From Allofournierella sp. (GTDB lineage Bacteria; Bacillota; Clostridia; Oscillospirales; Ruminococcaceae), in the NCBI GenBank assembly GCA_020025635.1, contig JAHHRU010000007.1, positions 1-64,000 on the forward strand: 64,000 nucleotides of DNA. The letters are read 5' to 3'. The notes beneath the pieces were generated by a model. The model was not told where the DNA came from and did not search any database. It worked only from the letters and a program-made list of their open reading frames with translations. The position numbers and the translations under genes were made by a program. Of the stretch, positions 51,567 to 59,472 are shown one piece after another. Position 1 is the first letter of the stretch, and each line of letters opens with the position of its first letter.

Positions 51567-51984
51567 TGTCTTTTCCTCCACTTTCTCATTGAAGTTGAAA
51601 TTTTTAAAGAGCGCCGGCCAATTTTTCCGTTTTTGCAAAGCCCTTTCGGGTGTTCTTTCAAAAAAGCTTGGCATTGGCGCTCTGGGGGGCATACCGCCCG
51701 CCTTCTGGCTGTTTTTTCACAGCCCTTTGCCCGATGGGAACAGCGGAAGCGCTTCTCCATACCCCAGCACCCGGCCCGGGGCCTGTGCAGGCTGCAAACC
51801 GCTTTCATCTGTTCCGACCGCTCTAATCGCATTATATCATACAAACACAGAAAAGAGGCAGAGAAAAATCTCTGTCTCTTTTGGTCACTCCGCTGTATGC
51901 GGCATATTGGGGATAAAAACGCCCGCAGCCTTTGGCCGGCTCATGCGCCGCATAGGGGCGGCAAAGCCCGCCAGGCTGCCGCTT
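51567..51984. other. Long gap upstream of rubrerythrin with promoter and hairpin
   Basis: This 418-base gap holds no gene I can support. It includes a minus-strand TATAAT at 51836-51831, which would give a ~260-base leader, and a variant of the dispersed hairpin at 51851-51882 (AAAAGAGGCAGAG / CTCTGTCTCTTTT). A GC-rich repeat-like stretch (about 51905-51985) follows and ends at the ClbS/DfsB-like stop codon. Confidence 0.5.
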
Positions 51985-52503
51985 TTACAGCATAAGCTTC
52001 TTCCATTTCCTGATTTTTGTGCGGAAGGTGCCGAAGGGTGCCACGGTATTGATATGGATGAATTTAGAAACCTCCCAAACCGCAGATTTGGTAGCGCCAT
52101 CTGCCCACTTGCGCCTGTGGGGAACAAAAAGATCCTCGTCAGACATGGAGTCGATCATCTCATAAATTTCCTGAACATTCCTGTCCAGCATTGTCCGGAG
52201 TTCATGGATCGACAGCCCGGCATAGGTATCCGTGAACCACTGATACAACGCCCCGAGCTGATTCCATTTGAACTGATCGGAAGGCGTTTTTACTTCCAGA
52301 CCCTTTCTCTCATCCCGTTCCCACTTGAGGACAAGGGCAGTCCAGCCAACCTGATAAGCCAAATTCTCCGCCGGAGTACGGTCAACCTCTTCTGCATGGA
52401 GATCTTTCATATCTTCCGGGATATCGTCAAACTCAGCAATAAACTTGGAATAGCTTTTCCTGATCTCGTCTTTCAGCTCTTGTTTGCTGGCATATACCCT
52501 CAT
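51985..52503 (-). CDS. ClbS/DfsB family four-helix bundle protein
   Basis: A 172-residue helical protein. RVYASKQELKDEIRKSYSKFIAEFDDIPEDM at the start and LAYQVGWTALVLKWERDE plus KFIHINTVAPF later match the ClbS/DfsB (DUF1706) family, relatives of DinB-like bundles; ClbS protects against colibactin. Start 52503 follows TGAGGGAA, preferred over an ATG 12 bases upstream without a ribosome site. Function here is not predictable. Confidence 0.8.
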   Translation of the reverse strand: MRVYASKQELKDEIRKSYSKFIAEFDDIPEDMKDLHAEEVDRTPAENLAYQVGWTALVLKWERDERKGLEVKTPSDQFKWNQLGALYQWFTDTYAGLSIHELRTMLDRNVQEIYEMIDSMSDEDLFVPHRRKWADGATKSAVWEVSKFIHINTVAPFGTFRTKIRKWKKLML

Positions 52504-52553
52504 AAATTCCCTCATTTCGGTATCTGTTAAAATGGTTCGAATAGAACCAACCC

Positions 52554-52784
52554 TTAATGGTCGTTTTTCCCGCTGCTTTTGAAATAAGAATGCAGAAAAC
52601 CTGCCCCGGCGATCAGCATGCAAACGGCTGCGATGCACAGGCCATATCTGTTCAGATACAAAGCATAAACGGGGGCTTGCGGCGGGAATTCTTTAGAGCT
52701 GTTTATGATCCCTGCAATCAAAAAGCATGTCCCTCCAATAAGGAAAAAGATCGATGCCGCAAGATAGCCTATCCTTCTTTTCAT
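52554..52784 (-). CDS. Small membrane protein (76 aa)
   Basis: A 76-residue peptide with two hydrophobic helices (about 5-25 and 45-65) around a polar loop. Start 52784 is preceded by AAAGGG at a suitable distance; an ATG nine bases earlier is too close. No family recognised. Confidence 0.55.
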   Translation of the reverse strand: MKRRIGYLAASIFFLIGGTCFLIAGIINSSKEFPPQAPVYALYLNRYGLCIAAVCMLIAGAGFLHSYFKSSGKNDH

Positions 52785-52859
52785 TTGTATCATCCCTTTC
52801 TGAAATTCATCTGTTTGGAAAATTTTGATTTCTCCAACCGCATTCTATCACACCAAGCT

Positions 52860-52876
52860 GAAAAGCGGCAGAGGGG
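52860..52876. repeat. Partial copy of the dispersed hairpin
   Basis: GAAAAGCGGCAGAGGG is the left arm of the terminator family. The right arm is missing because the immunity-like gene's stop codon follows directly. It shows that this copy has been truncated. Confidence 0.6.
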
Positions 52877-52881
52877 GCAGA

Positions 52882-53346
52882 TCATTGTTTTGCGGTAACC
52901 TTGCTGAGGTATTCAACCATTTTCTCAATATCCTCCCGGTAGAGCACCACTGTCAGATAATTTTCGGTCAACCCACCATCCCACATGTATGTTTTCCATT
53001 CGATAAACACATCCTGAAATCCACAGCCGGGCGCACAATAAGCACATTCTTTTCGCAGGTCTTTGACCGGATGCAGGACCATCCTGAAATCAGGCTCCAT
53101 GAACTCGATTTCTCTTTCTTCTCCGACCTCTTGATCGCACAGCAGTTCACGCATCAAACGAAGCATCCCTTCTATTTCGCTGTCCAGGAACAGCTCTCCG
53201 CTTCGGTTTAGGTGCAGCCAATCTGCTGAGGTTAATTGCAGCTCACATCTGCACCATTCCTCGTCCCACATTTCGGGTGTGGACTTCTTGTATCCCTCAA
53301 TTTCAAATTGAAATTGAATTCCGGCCAAATCAAGGCAGACACTCAT
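52882..53346 (-). CDS. WapI-like immunity-type hypothetical protein
   Basis: A 154-residue soluble acidic protein. The order of segments (a strand-rich start FQFEIEGY, a W-x-E-C-x-L-QL segment, a short helix with LMRELLCDQE, EREIEFMEPDFRMVL and a C-terminal helix) resembles WapI-type immunity proteins, but similarity is weak. It has six cysteines (RCEL, CAYCAPGC region), which could bind a metal. GAGGTGCG precedes the ATG. Confidence 0.5.
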   Translation of the reverse strand: MSVCLDLAGIQFQFEIEGYKKSTPEMWDEEWCRCELQLTSADWLHLNRSGELFLDSEIEGMLRLMRELLCDQEVGEEREIEFMEPDFRMVLHPVKDLRKECAYCAPGCGFQDVFIEWKTYMWDGGLTENYLTVVLYREDIEKMVEYLSKVTAKQ

Positions 53347-53433
53347 TTTTTCGCACCTCTGTTATCACGCAATTTTTCTCCATCAACAGCGGGCCGCTTT
53401 GGACGATGGGGCGGCCCGGGCAGGGGCGGCACT

Positions 53434-53769
53434 CTATTTACCCGCTTCCATTTTAACCGACGATGCGACGGCATAAATGAGTGTGACCGCAAGCAGGACC
53501 CAAAAAGCGGCGAAAAGCCAGCGCAGGTTCAGAAAACAGTACAGGGAATAACTTACAAATGAAATCCCCAGAAGCAGGAACACCCAGCCGGACTGGCGGT
53601 AATGGGGACGTTTCATTTCTTTCTTTTCATCCATTTGTTCCCGCTCTTTCGGGGAGGCCCAAAGATAGGCATTGTTCAAAAGAAAGCCCTTCTCCTGAAA
53701 CTGTAAAACGCTTATAACAAATAAAACGATGCCTGAAACCGCAAAGAACACACCCGCCGCCATGTTCAC
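53434..53769 (-). CDS. DUF3784-like small membrane protein
   Basis: A 111-residue protein with three hydrophobic helices (about 4-22, 60-78 and 82-103). The YLWASPKEREQMDEKK motif between helix 1 and 2 is typical of DUF3784. GTG at 53769 (after GGCGG) or ATG at 53763 may be the start; the former has better spacing. Function unknown. Confidence 0.6.
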   Translation of the reverse strand: MNMAAGVFFAVSGIVLFVISVLQFQEKGFLLNNAYLWASPKEREQMDEKKEMKRPHYRQSGWVFLLLGISFVSYSLYCFLNLRWLFAAFWVLLAVTLIYAVASSVKMEAGK

Positions 53770-54074
53770 ACATCTTACCGCCTTTCCAAAGATCCGTTGT
53801 TCTCTGTTTGGATCATTTTTGTCCCTCTACCCGCATTATATCATACAAGCGCAAAACAGCGGCAGAGAAAATTCTCTGCCGCTGTTGGTTATTCTGCCCC
53901 TTTCGGTATATTCTCAATAAAAATGCCGCAGCTCCTTGCGGGGGCATTTGTCCGCACATGGATCACCGCCCCCGCCAGCCTGCCGGCCTGAATGCTGGGG
54001 CGGCCTGAATGCTGGGGCACCCCGCCTTGCGGGCGATTTCCATTCGGGGCAGCCGCTGACAGAGCAATCGGAAG
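53770..54074. repeat. Intergenic repeat unit with hairpin copy
   Basis: This gap has a minus-strand TATAAT (53840-53835 region), hairpin copy at 53853-53888 (ACAGCGGCAGAG-AAAATT-CTCTGCCGCTGT), then a ~120-bp GC-rich repeat (about 53920-54060). It includes an internal tandem 17-bp repeat (GGCCTGAATGCTGGGGC at 53985 and 54002) and ends with GATTTCCATTCGGGG, also found at 56260-56275. Confidence 0.7.
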
Positions 54075-54536
54075 TTACCACAAGCTCATAATATAAATTT
54101 GGCAGGGATTCCATTCATCCCACAAGGTCGGGAACACCTCAAATTCCCGGAAGCCGAGAGAAAGATAAAACTTGTTTGTTTTGTCGTATTCCTCGTATTT
54201 TCCCATCTGCACGGTCTTTACCTGCAGAAAGGAATATCCGGCTTCGCAGGCGGCTTTCTTTGCACAATGAAACAATTTTCGGCCAACGCCATGCCGATGA
54301 TATTCCTTCAAGACCCCCATAACATACAGCTCAACTGTGGCATTGCCTGTTTCTTTCAAATATAAAAAGCCAACAGGCCGATCCTGTTCGCAGGCACAAA
54401 AGAATATTTTATCGGCGCTTTCTTGGATGTATTCTTCTCTTGCTTGCAAAATGCCGAACCACTCCGGCAGCGCTTCCAGGATGAGCCTTGTCACCTTCTG
54501 CTTTTCTCCCCCGTTTGTCAGCTGCCTTATTTCCAT
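54075..54536 (-). CDS. GNAT family N-acetyltransferase
   Basis: A 153-residue GNAT. The acetyl-CoA-binding motif is seen as VMGVLKEYHRHGVGRKLFHCA, with preceding VELYVMGV strands and the closing KTNKFYLSLGFREFE. Substrate unknown. Start 54536 follows GAGGTG, preferred over an upstream GTG. Monocistronic. Confidence 0.85.
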   Translation of the reverse strand: MEIRQLTNGGEKQKVTRLILEALPEWFGILQAREEYIQESADKIFFCACEQDRPVGFLYLKETGNATVELYVMGVLKEYHRHGVGRKLFHCAKKAACEAGYSFLQVKTVQMGKYEEYDKTNKFYLSLGFREFEVFPTLWDEWNPCQIYIMSLW

Positions 54537-54620
54537 TGTGTTCACCTCACGCAAATTCTGATATTTCGAACGGCTGGGAAAATCTTGAGTTCATCCAACC
54601 GCATTGCATCATCCAAAACC

Positions 54621-54653
54621 GAGAAGCGGCAGAGGAAAATCTCTGCCGCTTTC
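54621..54653. repeat. Dispersed terminator hairpin copy
   Basis: GAGAAGCGGCAGAG-GAAAAT-CTCTGCCGCTTTC. It sits between the GNAT start region and a GC-rich repeat (about 54660-54775) that ends at the NuoE-like stop codon. Confidence 0.75.
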
Positions 54654-54775
54654 CGCATATTTTCAAGAAAGATGCCCCCAGCCCCTCATAGGGGCACTGA
54701 CCAAAACATGGGCCATGGCGGCCTTGCCGCTTGGCTGACGTCTTTTTCCCTTGGCTGCCCGCCGGGCCCGGTCGG

Positions 54776-55213
54776 TCAGGGGTTCTCCTCCACCAGCTTT
54801 CGGATCAGCGCTTCGTCTGCCCCGGAATGGAGCACCCCGTCCCAGCGGATGTTGGGGCCTTTGCCGCACAGGCGCATGCAGCCTGCGTATTTCAGCGCAA
54901 AGCGCTCCGGCTTTTTGCCGTAGGTCTTTTCCACAAACGCCGCCAGGCCGGCCTGCCGGGTGCAGTTCGGCCCGCCGCACAGCTCCAGACAGTGGGTGCC
55001 GTCCAGCCGCAGGCCGGACACCCGCCGGATCAGCGCTGTAAGCAGGACGGGCCGGATCTGATAGCCCTCCGCCACGGCGCCCAGCAGCTCCCGGCTCAAA
55101 ACGCCGCCGTTTTCCTCCTGGATCTCTTTGAGCAGGTGGATGAGCACCATCTGGTCTTGGGGCGCCCCCTGGCTTTTATAATAGCTCATGGCCTCGTGCA
55201 GCTCCCAGCCCAT
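54776..55213 (-). CDS. NuoE-like thioredoxin-fold [2Fe-2S] protein
   Basis: A 145-residue protein of the NADH dehydrogenase 24-kDa/NuoE family. The helical N-terminal part (LIHLLKEIQEENGGVLSRELLGAVAEGYQI) precedes the [2Fe-2S] ligands: C101/C106 in CLELCGGPNC and C133/C137 in KYAGCMRLCGKGPN. Stand-alone NuoE-like proteins act as electron carriers for bifurcating hydrogenases or formate dehydrogenases. No NuoF partner is adjacent, so its partner is elsewhere or it is an orphan. GGGGA precedes the ATG. Confidence 0.82.
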   Translation of the reverse strand: MGWELHEAMSYYKSQGAPQDQMVLIHLLKEIQEENGGVLSRELLGAVAEGYQIRPVLLTALIRRVSGLRLDGTHCLELCGGPNCTRQAGLAAFVEKTYGKKPERFALKYAGCMRLCGKGPNIRWDGVLHSGADEALIRKLVEENP

Positions 55214-55371
55214 TTTCGCATCCCCTTTCCTTTTCCGGTTTTGTCATTTCCTTTTGGCTTTTTCTTTTGTTGCCTTCGCAATGGTCCTGTGACAGCCGCA
55301 GAAGGAGCGGCCGCATAAAACAGAATCCCCCGCAGCCGCCGGGATGGATACGCCCGTTCCCGGGCCTGCGG

Positions 55372-55992
55372 CTATTGCCCGCCCCGGGGCGGGGTCTTTG
55401 CCGCCACAAAGCACTCCGGCAGCGGGTCGCCCAAAAGCAGGGTCTGCTCCATAACGGAAAAGCCGGCCGCCGTCAAAAAGGTGGTCAGGCCCGCCGAGTC
55501 CCACTTGTGGAAGGAGCGCAGCCCCGCCAGAGTGGTGAGCTTCATCCGCAGCTGGTTCACCCTTCCCTCATAGACGAAGGTGGGTGCCAGCAAAACCCCG
55601 CCCGGGCGCAGCACCCGCAGGATCTCCCCGCAGGCCAGCTCCGGCCGGGGCATGATGTGCAGGGCGTTAGCAATGAGCACCACGTCAAAGCTGTCCGTCT
55701 CATAGGTCAGCGCCGTGGCATCCTGCACACAGCAGCTCACCTCTGGGCACCGCCTGTGCAGCTGCTCCAGCATGGGCCGGGAGAAGTCCGTGGCCTCCCA
55801 GAAGGCGGCCTTTTTGTGCAGCGGCAGGGTCAGCTGCCCCGAGCCGCAGGCCAGCTCCAGCACCCGGCTGTCCCGGTGGATATACCGCCCGCAGCAGCCG
55901 GCCACCTGGTCATAAAGCGCCCGGTTGGACTTTTCCTGGATGGGGCTGTACAGTCTGGCCGTCCTGTCCCAAAACTTCCGATTGCTGTCCAT
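55372..55992 (-). CDS. SAM-dependent class I methyltransferase
   Basis: A 206-residue Rossmann-fold methyltransferase. Motif I is VLELACGSGQLTLPL, motif II includes WEATDFSRPMLEQL, and a DVVLIANALHIMP segment follows, then VLRPGGVLLAPTFVY. Resembles UbiE/COQ5-like enzymes. Substrate unknown. Start 55992 follows GGGAAGGC. Confidence 0.85.
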   Translation of the reverse strand: MDSNRKFWDRTARLYSPIQEKSNRALYDQVAGCCGRYIHRDSRVLELACGSGQLTLPLHKKAAFWEATDFSRPMLEQLHRRCPEVSCCVQDATALTYETDSFDVVLIANALHIMPRPELACGEILRVLRPGGVLLAPTFVYEGRVNQLRMKLTTLAGLRSFHKWDSAGLTTFLTAAGFSVMEQTLLLGDPLPECFVAAKTPPRGGQ

Positions 55993-56314
55993 GCCTTCCC
56001 GCCCCTTTTGCAGCCTTTTCACAGGACCGAATTTTGTTTATTATACCGTGTCCTCTGTTAAAAAGCAACGGCACCCGGCCCCGGGCCTTCGGGGCCGAAA
56101 ACTCTGTCCCGAATTTTTTGTATATCCCGCCGCACTGGCGGCGGTTTTGCGCATATTTCCCGCAGAGCTGCCAAAGCCCGTTGCAAAGGTCGTTCACCGG
56201 CACATGGAGCACCGCCCCACCAGATGCCCGTTCTGGACAATGGGCCTGGCGGGCAGGAGTGATTTCCATTCGGGGACAACCGCTATGGTATAAACTGAAA
56301 TCCAACCGAAATGC
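55993..56314. repeat. Intergenic repeat unit
   Basis: A GC-rich hairpin (GGCCCC/GGGGCC at 56077-56096 region) and a ~120-bp copy of the dispersed repeat (about 56165-56283), containing TGGAGCACCGCCCC, GCCCGTTCTGGA and GATTTCCATTCGGGG. No gene is supported here. Confidence 0.65.
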
Positions 56315-56668
56315 TTATCCTTTTAAACTTTCCAATTCGCTCAGTGAAAGTCCTTTTACCAAAAGGGCATCTTGTTTTGAATCAAGAGAATATTTTTCAG
56401 CCTTCTTCAATGCTGTAAAATATTCCATATCTCCGATAACCATATTTTTTGTTATACTGACCAGCACCAATTTCCATTCCGATACAGCTTTACCATCTAC
56501 TCTGTATTGGTTCTGCAGAAATTTCGGCAAAACCGTTTTCGTTTCTTCTGTCAGTGTGATCACACCAAAAGGTTCAACGCCGGGTTTTTCGTAGAATTTC
56601 GGTGCAGCGGTGTATGCGCTGGTCCAATCCGCTGCTTTTTTTCCTTTCAATTTATCAAACAGCCCCAT
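56315..56668 (-). CDS. Small hypothetical protein (117 aa)
   Basis: A 117-residue Lys-rich soluble protein. It starts with MGLFDKLKGKKAADW, followed by beta-strand-like segments (FGVITLTEETKTVLP, EWKLVLVSITKNMVIGDMEYF), which could be a PH-like or YdjO-like fold. No family is assigned. Start 56668 follows GGAAGAA. A longer frame includes hairpin copy 56725-56761 and no ribosome site. Confidence 0.6.
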   Translation of the reverse strand: MGLFDKLKGKKAADWTSAYTAAPKFYEKPGVEPFGVITLTEETKTVLPKFLQNQYRVDGKAVSEWKLVLVSITKNMVIGDMEYFTALKKAEKYSLDSKQDALLVKGLSLSELESLKG

Positions 56669-57056
56669 GAGGATTCTTCCTTTCAAATTCTGATTTCCCG
56701 GACAATATTGTATCACGCAAAACCCAAAAGCGGTAGAGGGAAAAGCCCTCTGCCGCTGCTTCCCTGTTTTGAACTTGACTTTCTTTATCAGACAGAATAA
56801 ACTAATAACAGAATTTACAAAAGGGCGCTGCTGCGCAGAGTGCGAAATGAACAATTAAGTATTTCATCTGGAAACATGAATTGCTTCGGACAAAGCTGAT
56901 CGTCACGGAGCTGTTTTGTTATGCCGAATGAGATGCTGGTATGTACGCACAATTGTCTGCCTTTTGTATGGGGATATTGTATGTATTGCTGTGCCTGTTT
57001 TCGGCTTCGAAAACAGGCACTTTTCTTGTTTCGGCGAGTGAAAACAAGGAGGCTGT
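56669..57056. other. Gap with hairpin copy and leader of the ABC gene
   Basis: This 388-base gap holds the dispersed hairpin copy 56725-56761 (AAAAGCGGTAGAGGG / CCCTCTGCCGCT), an AT-rich stretch, and the leader hairpin at 56989-57030. No gene is supported. A -10-like TATTGT/TATAGT-type box cannot be fixed with confidence. Confidence 0.45.
56989..57030 (+). promoter_or_regulatory. Leader hairpin upstream of the ABC transporter
   Basis: GTGCCTGTTTTCG pairs with CGAAAACAGGCAC, followed by TTTTCTTGTTT, about 30 bases before the start codon. It has the form of an intrinsic terminator within the leader, so the transporter may be controlled by attenuation. Confidence 0.55.
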
Positions 57057-58805
57057 ATGTTACAGAATAAAAATGTGGGTTTTGTAAAAAAACCATCTTT
57101 AATTCCATATTATCGTTCCTTTTTTCGGAACAACATCAAAGATTTTATCCTGGGAATGATCGCCACGGCGGCAGAGTCTGCCTGCGCTGTGGGCATTGCC
57201 TGGCTCATCCAGCAGCTTCTGGATGCTTGTACCGGAAATCCCGGCGCATTGCCATTCCGTGCGCTTTTGGTGATTTCTGCCGGGCTGCTGCTGCTTTTTC
57301 TGGGCTTCATCCAGCTGGACCGTCTGACCACCTCCCGCTTTATCCCCAAGGCGATGGCCCAATACAAGCGCTTTCTCTTTTCCCGAATCTCCCGAAAAAG
57401 CATCGCGGCCTTCCGTCAGGAAAATACGGCCGCTTATCTCTCTGCGGTTGCCAATGATACCCAGTCCATTCAGATGGGTGTCAGTGATCTGTTCAACGGA
57501 GCCAACAGCCTGCTGACACTGATTTGCGCCGTCTGCCTCATGGTTTGGTATTCTCCCATCATGACTTTGGCGGCGCTGGCACTGGCAGCACTGTTTTTCA
57601 TCCTTTCCCTGCCTTTTGGCAAAAAGCTGGTTGAAGCGGAAAAGGAGCTTTCGGACTGCAACGAAGGCCTGACGGCTCGGTTCAAGGATTTTTTGACTGG
57701 TTTTTCTGTGGTCAAATCTTTTCAGGCGGAGAAAGAAATGGGGGTGCTGTTTTCCGAGGATGTGGGCAAAAGCGCCAACGCAGATAAAAAGCGCCGGATG
57801 GCGAATCTGATGTTTTATTTCACCATCGACGGCGGCATTGCCGCTGCACGGGTATGCATTCTTCTTGTGGGCGCTTATCTGGCAATCACCGGGCGGGGTG
57901 TTTCCGCCGGCATGGTCATTGCCTTTGCGGAGCTGCTCAATCATGTGATGGCGCCGATGCAGCAGCTTCCCCTTTGTTTTGCCGACCTGAAGGCTGCCAG
58001 CGCCCTGATTCGCAAGGCGGCCGATAATCTGGAGAAGAACATCCGGGATGAAGGGCAAGATGTTCCTTTGGTGCTGGAAACCGGGCTGGAGCTTCGGGAT
58101 CTTTCCTTTGCCTATGAACCGGGAACCCCCGTGCTGCAGGGCATTTCCCATACCTTTGAAGCCGGAAAACGGTATGCTTTGGTGGGCGCCTCCGGCTGCG
58201 GAAAATCCACCCTGCTGCATCTGCTGATGGGTGGAAGCACCTACGACGGAGAAATCCTCTGCGACGGCCGGGAACTGCAGGGCATCAGCAGCCGCTCTCT
58301 TTATGCGCTTGCTTGTCTCATCTCGCAGAATGTCTTTCTTTTTAACGCTACCATTCTGGAAAACGTAACCATGTTCCGGGATTTTCCACAAGAGGAAATA
58401 GAGCGAGCACTGCGCCTTTCCGGGCTGTCCCAGCTGATTTCTCAAAAGGGAACCGGCTTCCTCTGCGGCGAAAACGGATGCAATCTTTCCGGCGGCGAAA
58501 AACAGCGGATCTCCATTGCCAGATGTCTGCTTCGGAAAAGCAGCCTGCTGCTGGTAGACGAAGCCACTTCTTCTCTGGATGCAGAGACCGCAGCGCAGGT
58601 TTCTCAGGCGCTGCTGGATCTCACCGGTGTCACCGAAATCGTGGTCACCCATTCGCTGGATGCTTCGCTTTTGCGGCAGTACGATGAGGTGATCGCGCTC
58701 AAGGCCGGAAGTCTGATCGAAACCGGGACCTTTGACGAGCTGATGGCGAAAAAAGGTTACTTTTATTCCCTTTATACGGTTTCGACCCCGTTCAGCTTTT
58801 CCTGA
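57057..58805 (+). CDS. ABC transporter, fused permease and ATPase (exporter type)
   Basis: A 582-residue half-transporter. Six membrane helices (about 25-300) are followed by the ATPase: Walker A GASGCGKSTL, Q-loop ISQNVFLFNATILENV, signature LSGGEKQRIS and Walker B LLLVDEATSSLDAE, with a H-loop VVTHS. Likely a homodimeric exporter of peptide or drug; no partner gene is adjacent. AAGGAGG precedes the ATG. The neighbouring BlaI/M56 pair may control it. Confidence 0.9.
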   Translation: MLQNKNVGFVKKPSLIPYYRSFFRNNIKDFILGMIATAAESACAVGIAWLIQQLLDACTGNPGALPFRALLVISAGLLLLFLGFIQLDRLTTSRFIPKAMAQYKRFLFSRISRKSIAAFRQENTAAYLSAVANDTQSIQMGVSDLFNGANSLLTLICAVCLMVWYSPIMTLAALALAALFFILSLPFGKKLVEAEKELSDCNEGLTARFKDFLTGFSVVKSFQAEKEMGVLFSEDVGKSANADKKRRMANLMFYFTIDGGIAAARVCILLVGAYLAITGRGVSAGMVIAFAELLNHVMAPMQQLPLCFADLKAASALIRKAADNLEKNIRDEGQDVPLVLETGLELRDLSFAYEPGTPVLQGISHTFEAGKRYALVGASGCGKSTLLHLLMGGSTYDGEILCDGRELQGISSRSLYALACLISQNVFLFNATILENVTMFRDFPQEEIERALRLSGLSQLISQKGTGFLCGENGCNLSGGEKQRISIARCLLRKSSLLLVDEATSSLDAETAAQVSQALLDLTGVTEIVVTHSLDASLLRQYDEVIALKAGSLIETGTFDELMAKKGYFYSLYTVSTPFSFS

Positions 58806-58869
58806 AGGCTCATAAGGGCAAATGCAAGGGAAAGAAAATCCAATAAAAAGTTACAGCAGAGTGTGGCAA

Positions 58870-58896
58870 TCTGCACATAAGCGGCATATGTGCAGA
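58870..58896 (+). promoter_or_regulatory. Perfect inverted repeat upstream of the 19-codon frame
   Basis: TCTGCACATA (58870-58879) and TATGTGCAGA (58887-58896) with a 7-base loop. It may be a regulator operator or a transcript hairpin. TATATT/TATTAT-like boxes follow at 58897-58904. Confidence 0.45.
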
Positions 58897-58920
58897 TATA
58901 TTATACAGGAGGATTTCAGA

Positions 58921-58980
58921 ATGGACAGCATCCGGGCGTGTGCCGGAGAAATCGTAAACGCTGAGATCATTTACGCCTGA
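58921..58980 (+). CDS. Putative 19-residue peptide
   Basis: A 19-codon frame with CAGGAGGA in front, ending TGA at 58980. It begins MDSIRAC and ends in an acidic-hydrophobic tail (EIIYA). It contains one Cys. The terminator at 58990-59022 lies directly after it. It could be a signalling or leader peptide exported by the adjacent ABC transporter, or an attenuator leader; that it is translated is inference. Confidence 0.4.
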   Translation: MDSIRACAGEIVNAEIIYA

Positions 58981-58989
58981 TCATCGATC

Positions 58990-59022
58990 GGGGGCGATCC
59001 TTCGGGACCGCCCCCAATTTTT
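58990..59022 (+). terminator. Terminator after the 19-codon frame
   Basis: GGGGGCG pairs with CGCCCCC around an inner TCC/GGA stem, followed by AATTTTTT. Confidence 0.75.
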
Positions 59023-59033
59023 TGCGCAGAGTC

Positions 59034-59087
59034 TTGACAGAACAGTTTACAGCAAGTAAACTATAATTGGTTTATCGATAATAAACT
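59034..59087 (+). promoter_or_regulatory. Promoter and twin BlaI-type operators
   Basis: TTGACA (59034-59039) and TATAAT (59062-59067). Two copies of a 19-bp element, AGTTTA-N7-TAAACT (59044-59062) and GGTTTA-N7-TAAACT (59069-59087), are centred 25 bp apart and flank the -10 box. This arrangement is typical of BlaI/MecI autoregulation. The 22-base -35/-10 spacing is longer than usual. Confidence 0.75.
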
Positions 59088-59103
59088 GAAAGGAGATGCC
59101 GTT

Positions 59104-59469
59104 ATGGCCGATATGAAACTGGGTATCGTGGAGACTCACTTTGCGGATATTATTTGGGCGAATGAGCCTTTACACTCCCGCGAACTGGTTAAGCTCTGTG
59201 AGCAGGAATTGAGCTGGAACCGTTCCACCACTTACACGGTCCTGAGAAAGCTCTGCCAGCGGGGAATCTTTCAAAATGAGGGTGGCATGGTGTCTTCCAT
59301 CCTCTCCAAAGAAGATTTTTACGCCGTCCAGAGTGAACAGTTCGTGAAAGACACCTTCGACGGTTCTCTGCCTGCCTTTATTGCCGCCTTTACGCAGAGA
59401 AAAGGCATTTCACAGGAGGAGGCCGCAGAGATTCGGAGGATGATCGATGCCGCAGCCGGAAAGGAGTAA
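59104..59469 (+). CDS. BlaI/MecI/CopY family repressor
   Basis: A 121-residue winged-helix repressor. VETHFADIIWANEPLHSRELVKLCEQELSWNRSTTYTVLRKLCQRGIFQ is the DNA-binding domain; the C-terminal part carries the site normally cleaved in BlaI-type proteins. GAAAGGAGA precedes the ATG, and the M56 peptidase gene follows after 3 bases. Its own promoter carries the twin operators. Confidence 0.9.
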   Translation: MADMKLGIVETHFADIIWANEPLHSRELVKLCEQELSWNRSTTYTVLRKLCQRGIFQNEGGMVSSILSKEDFYAVQSEQFVKDTFDGSLPAFIAAFTQRKGISQEEAAEIRRMIDAAAGKE

Positions 59470-59472
59470 CCT

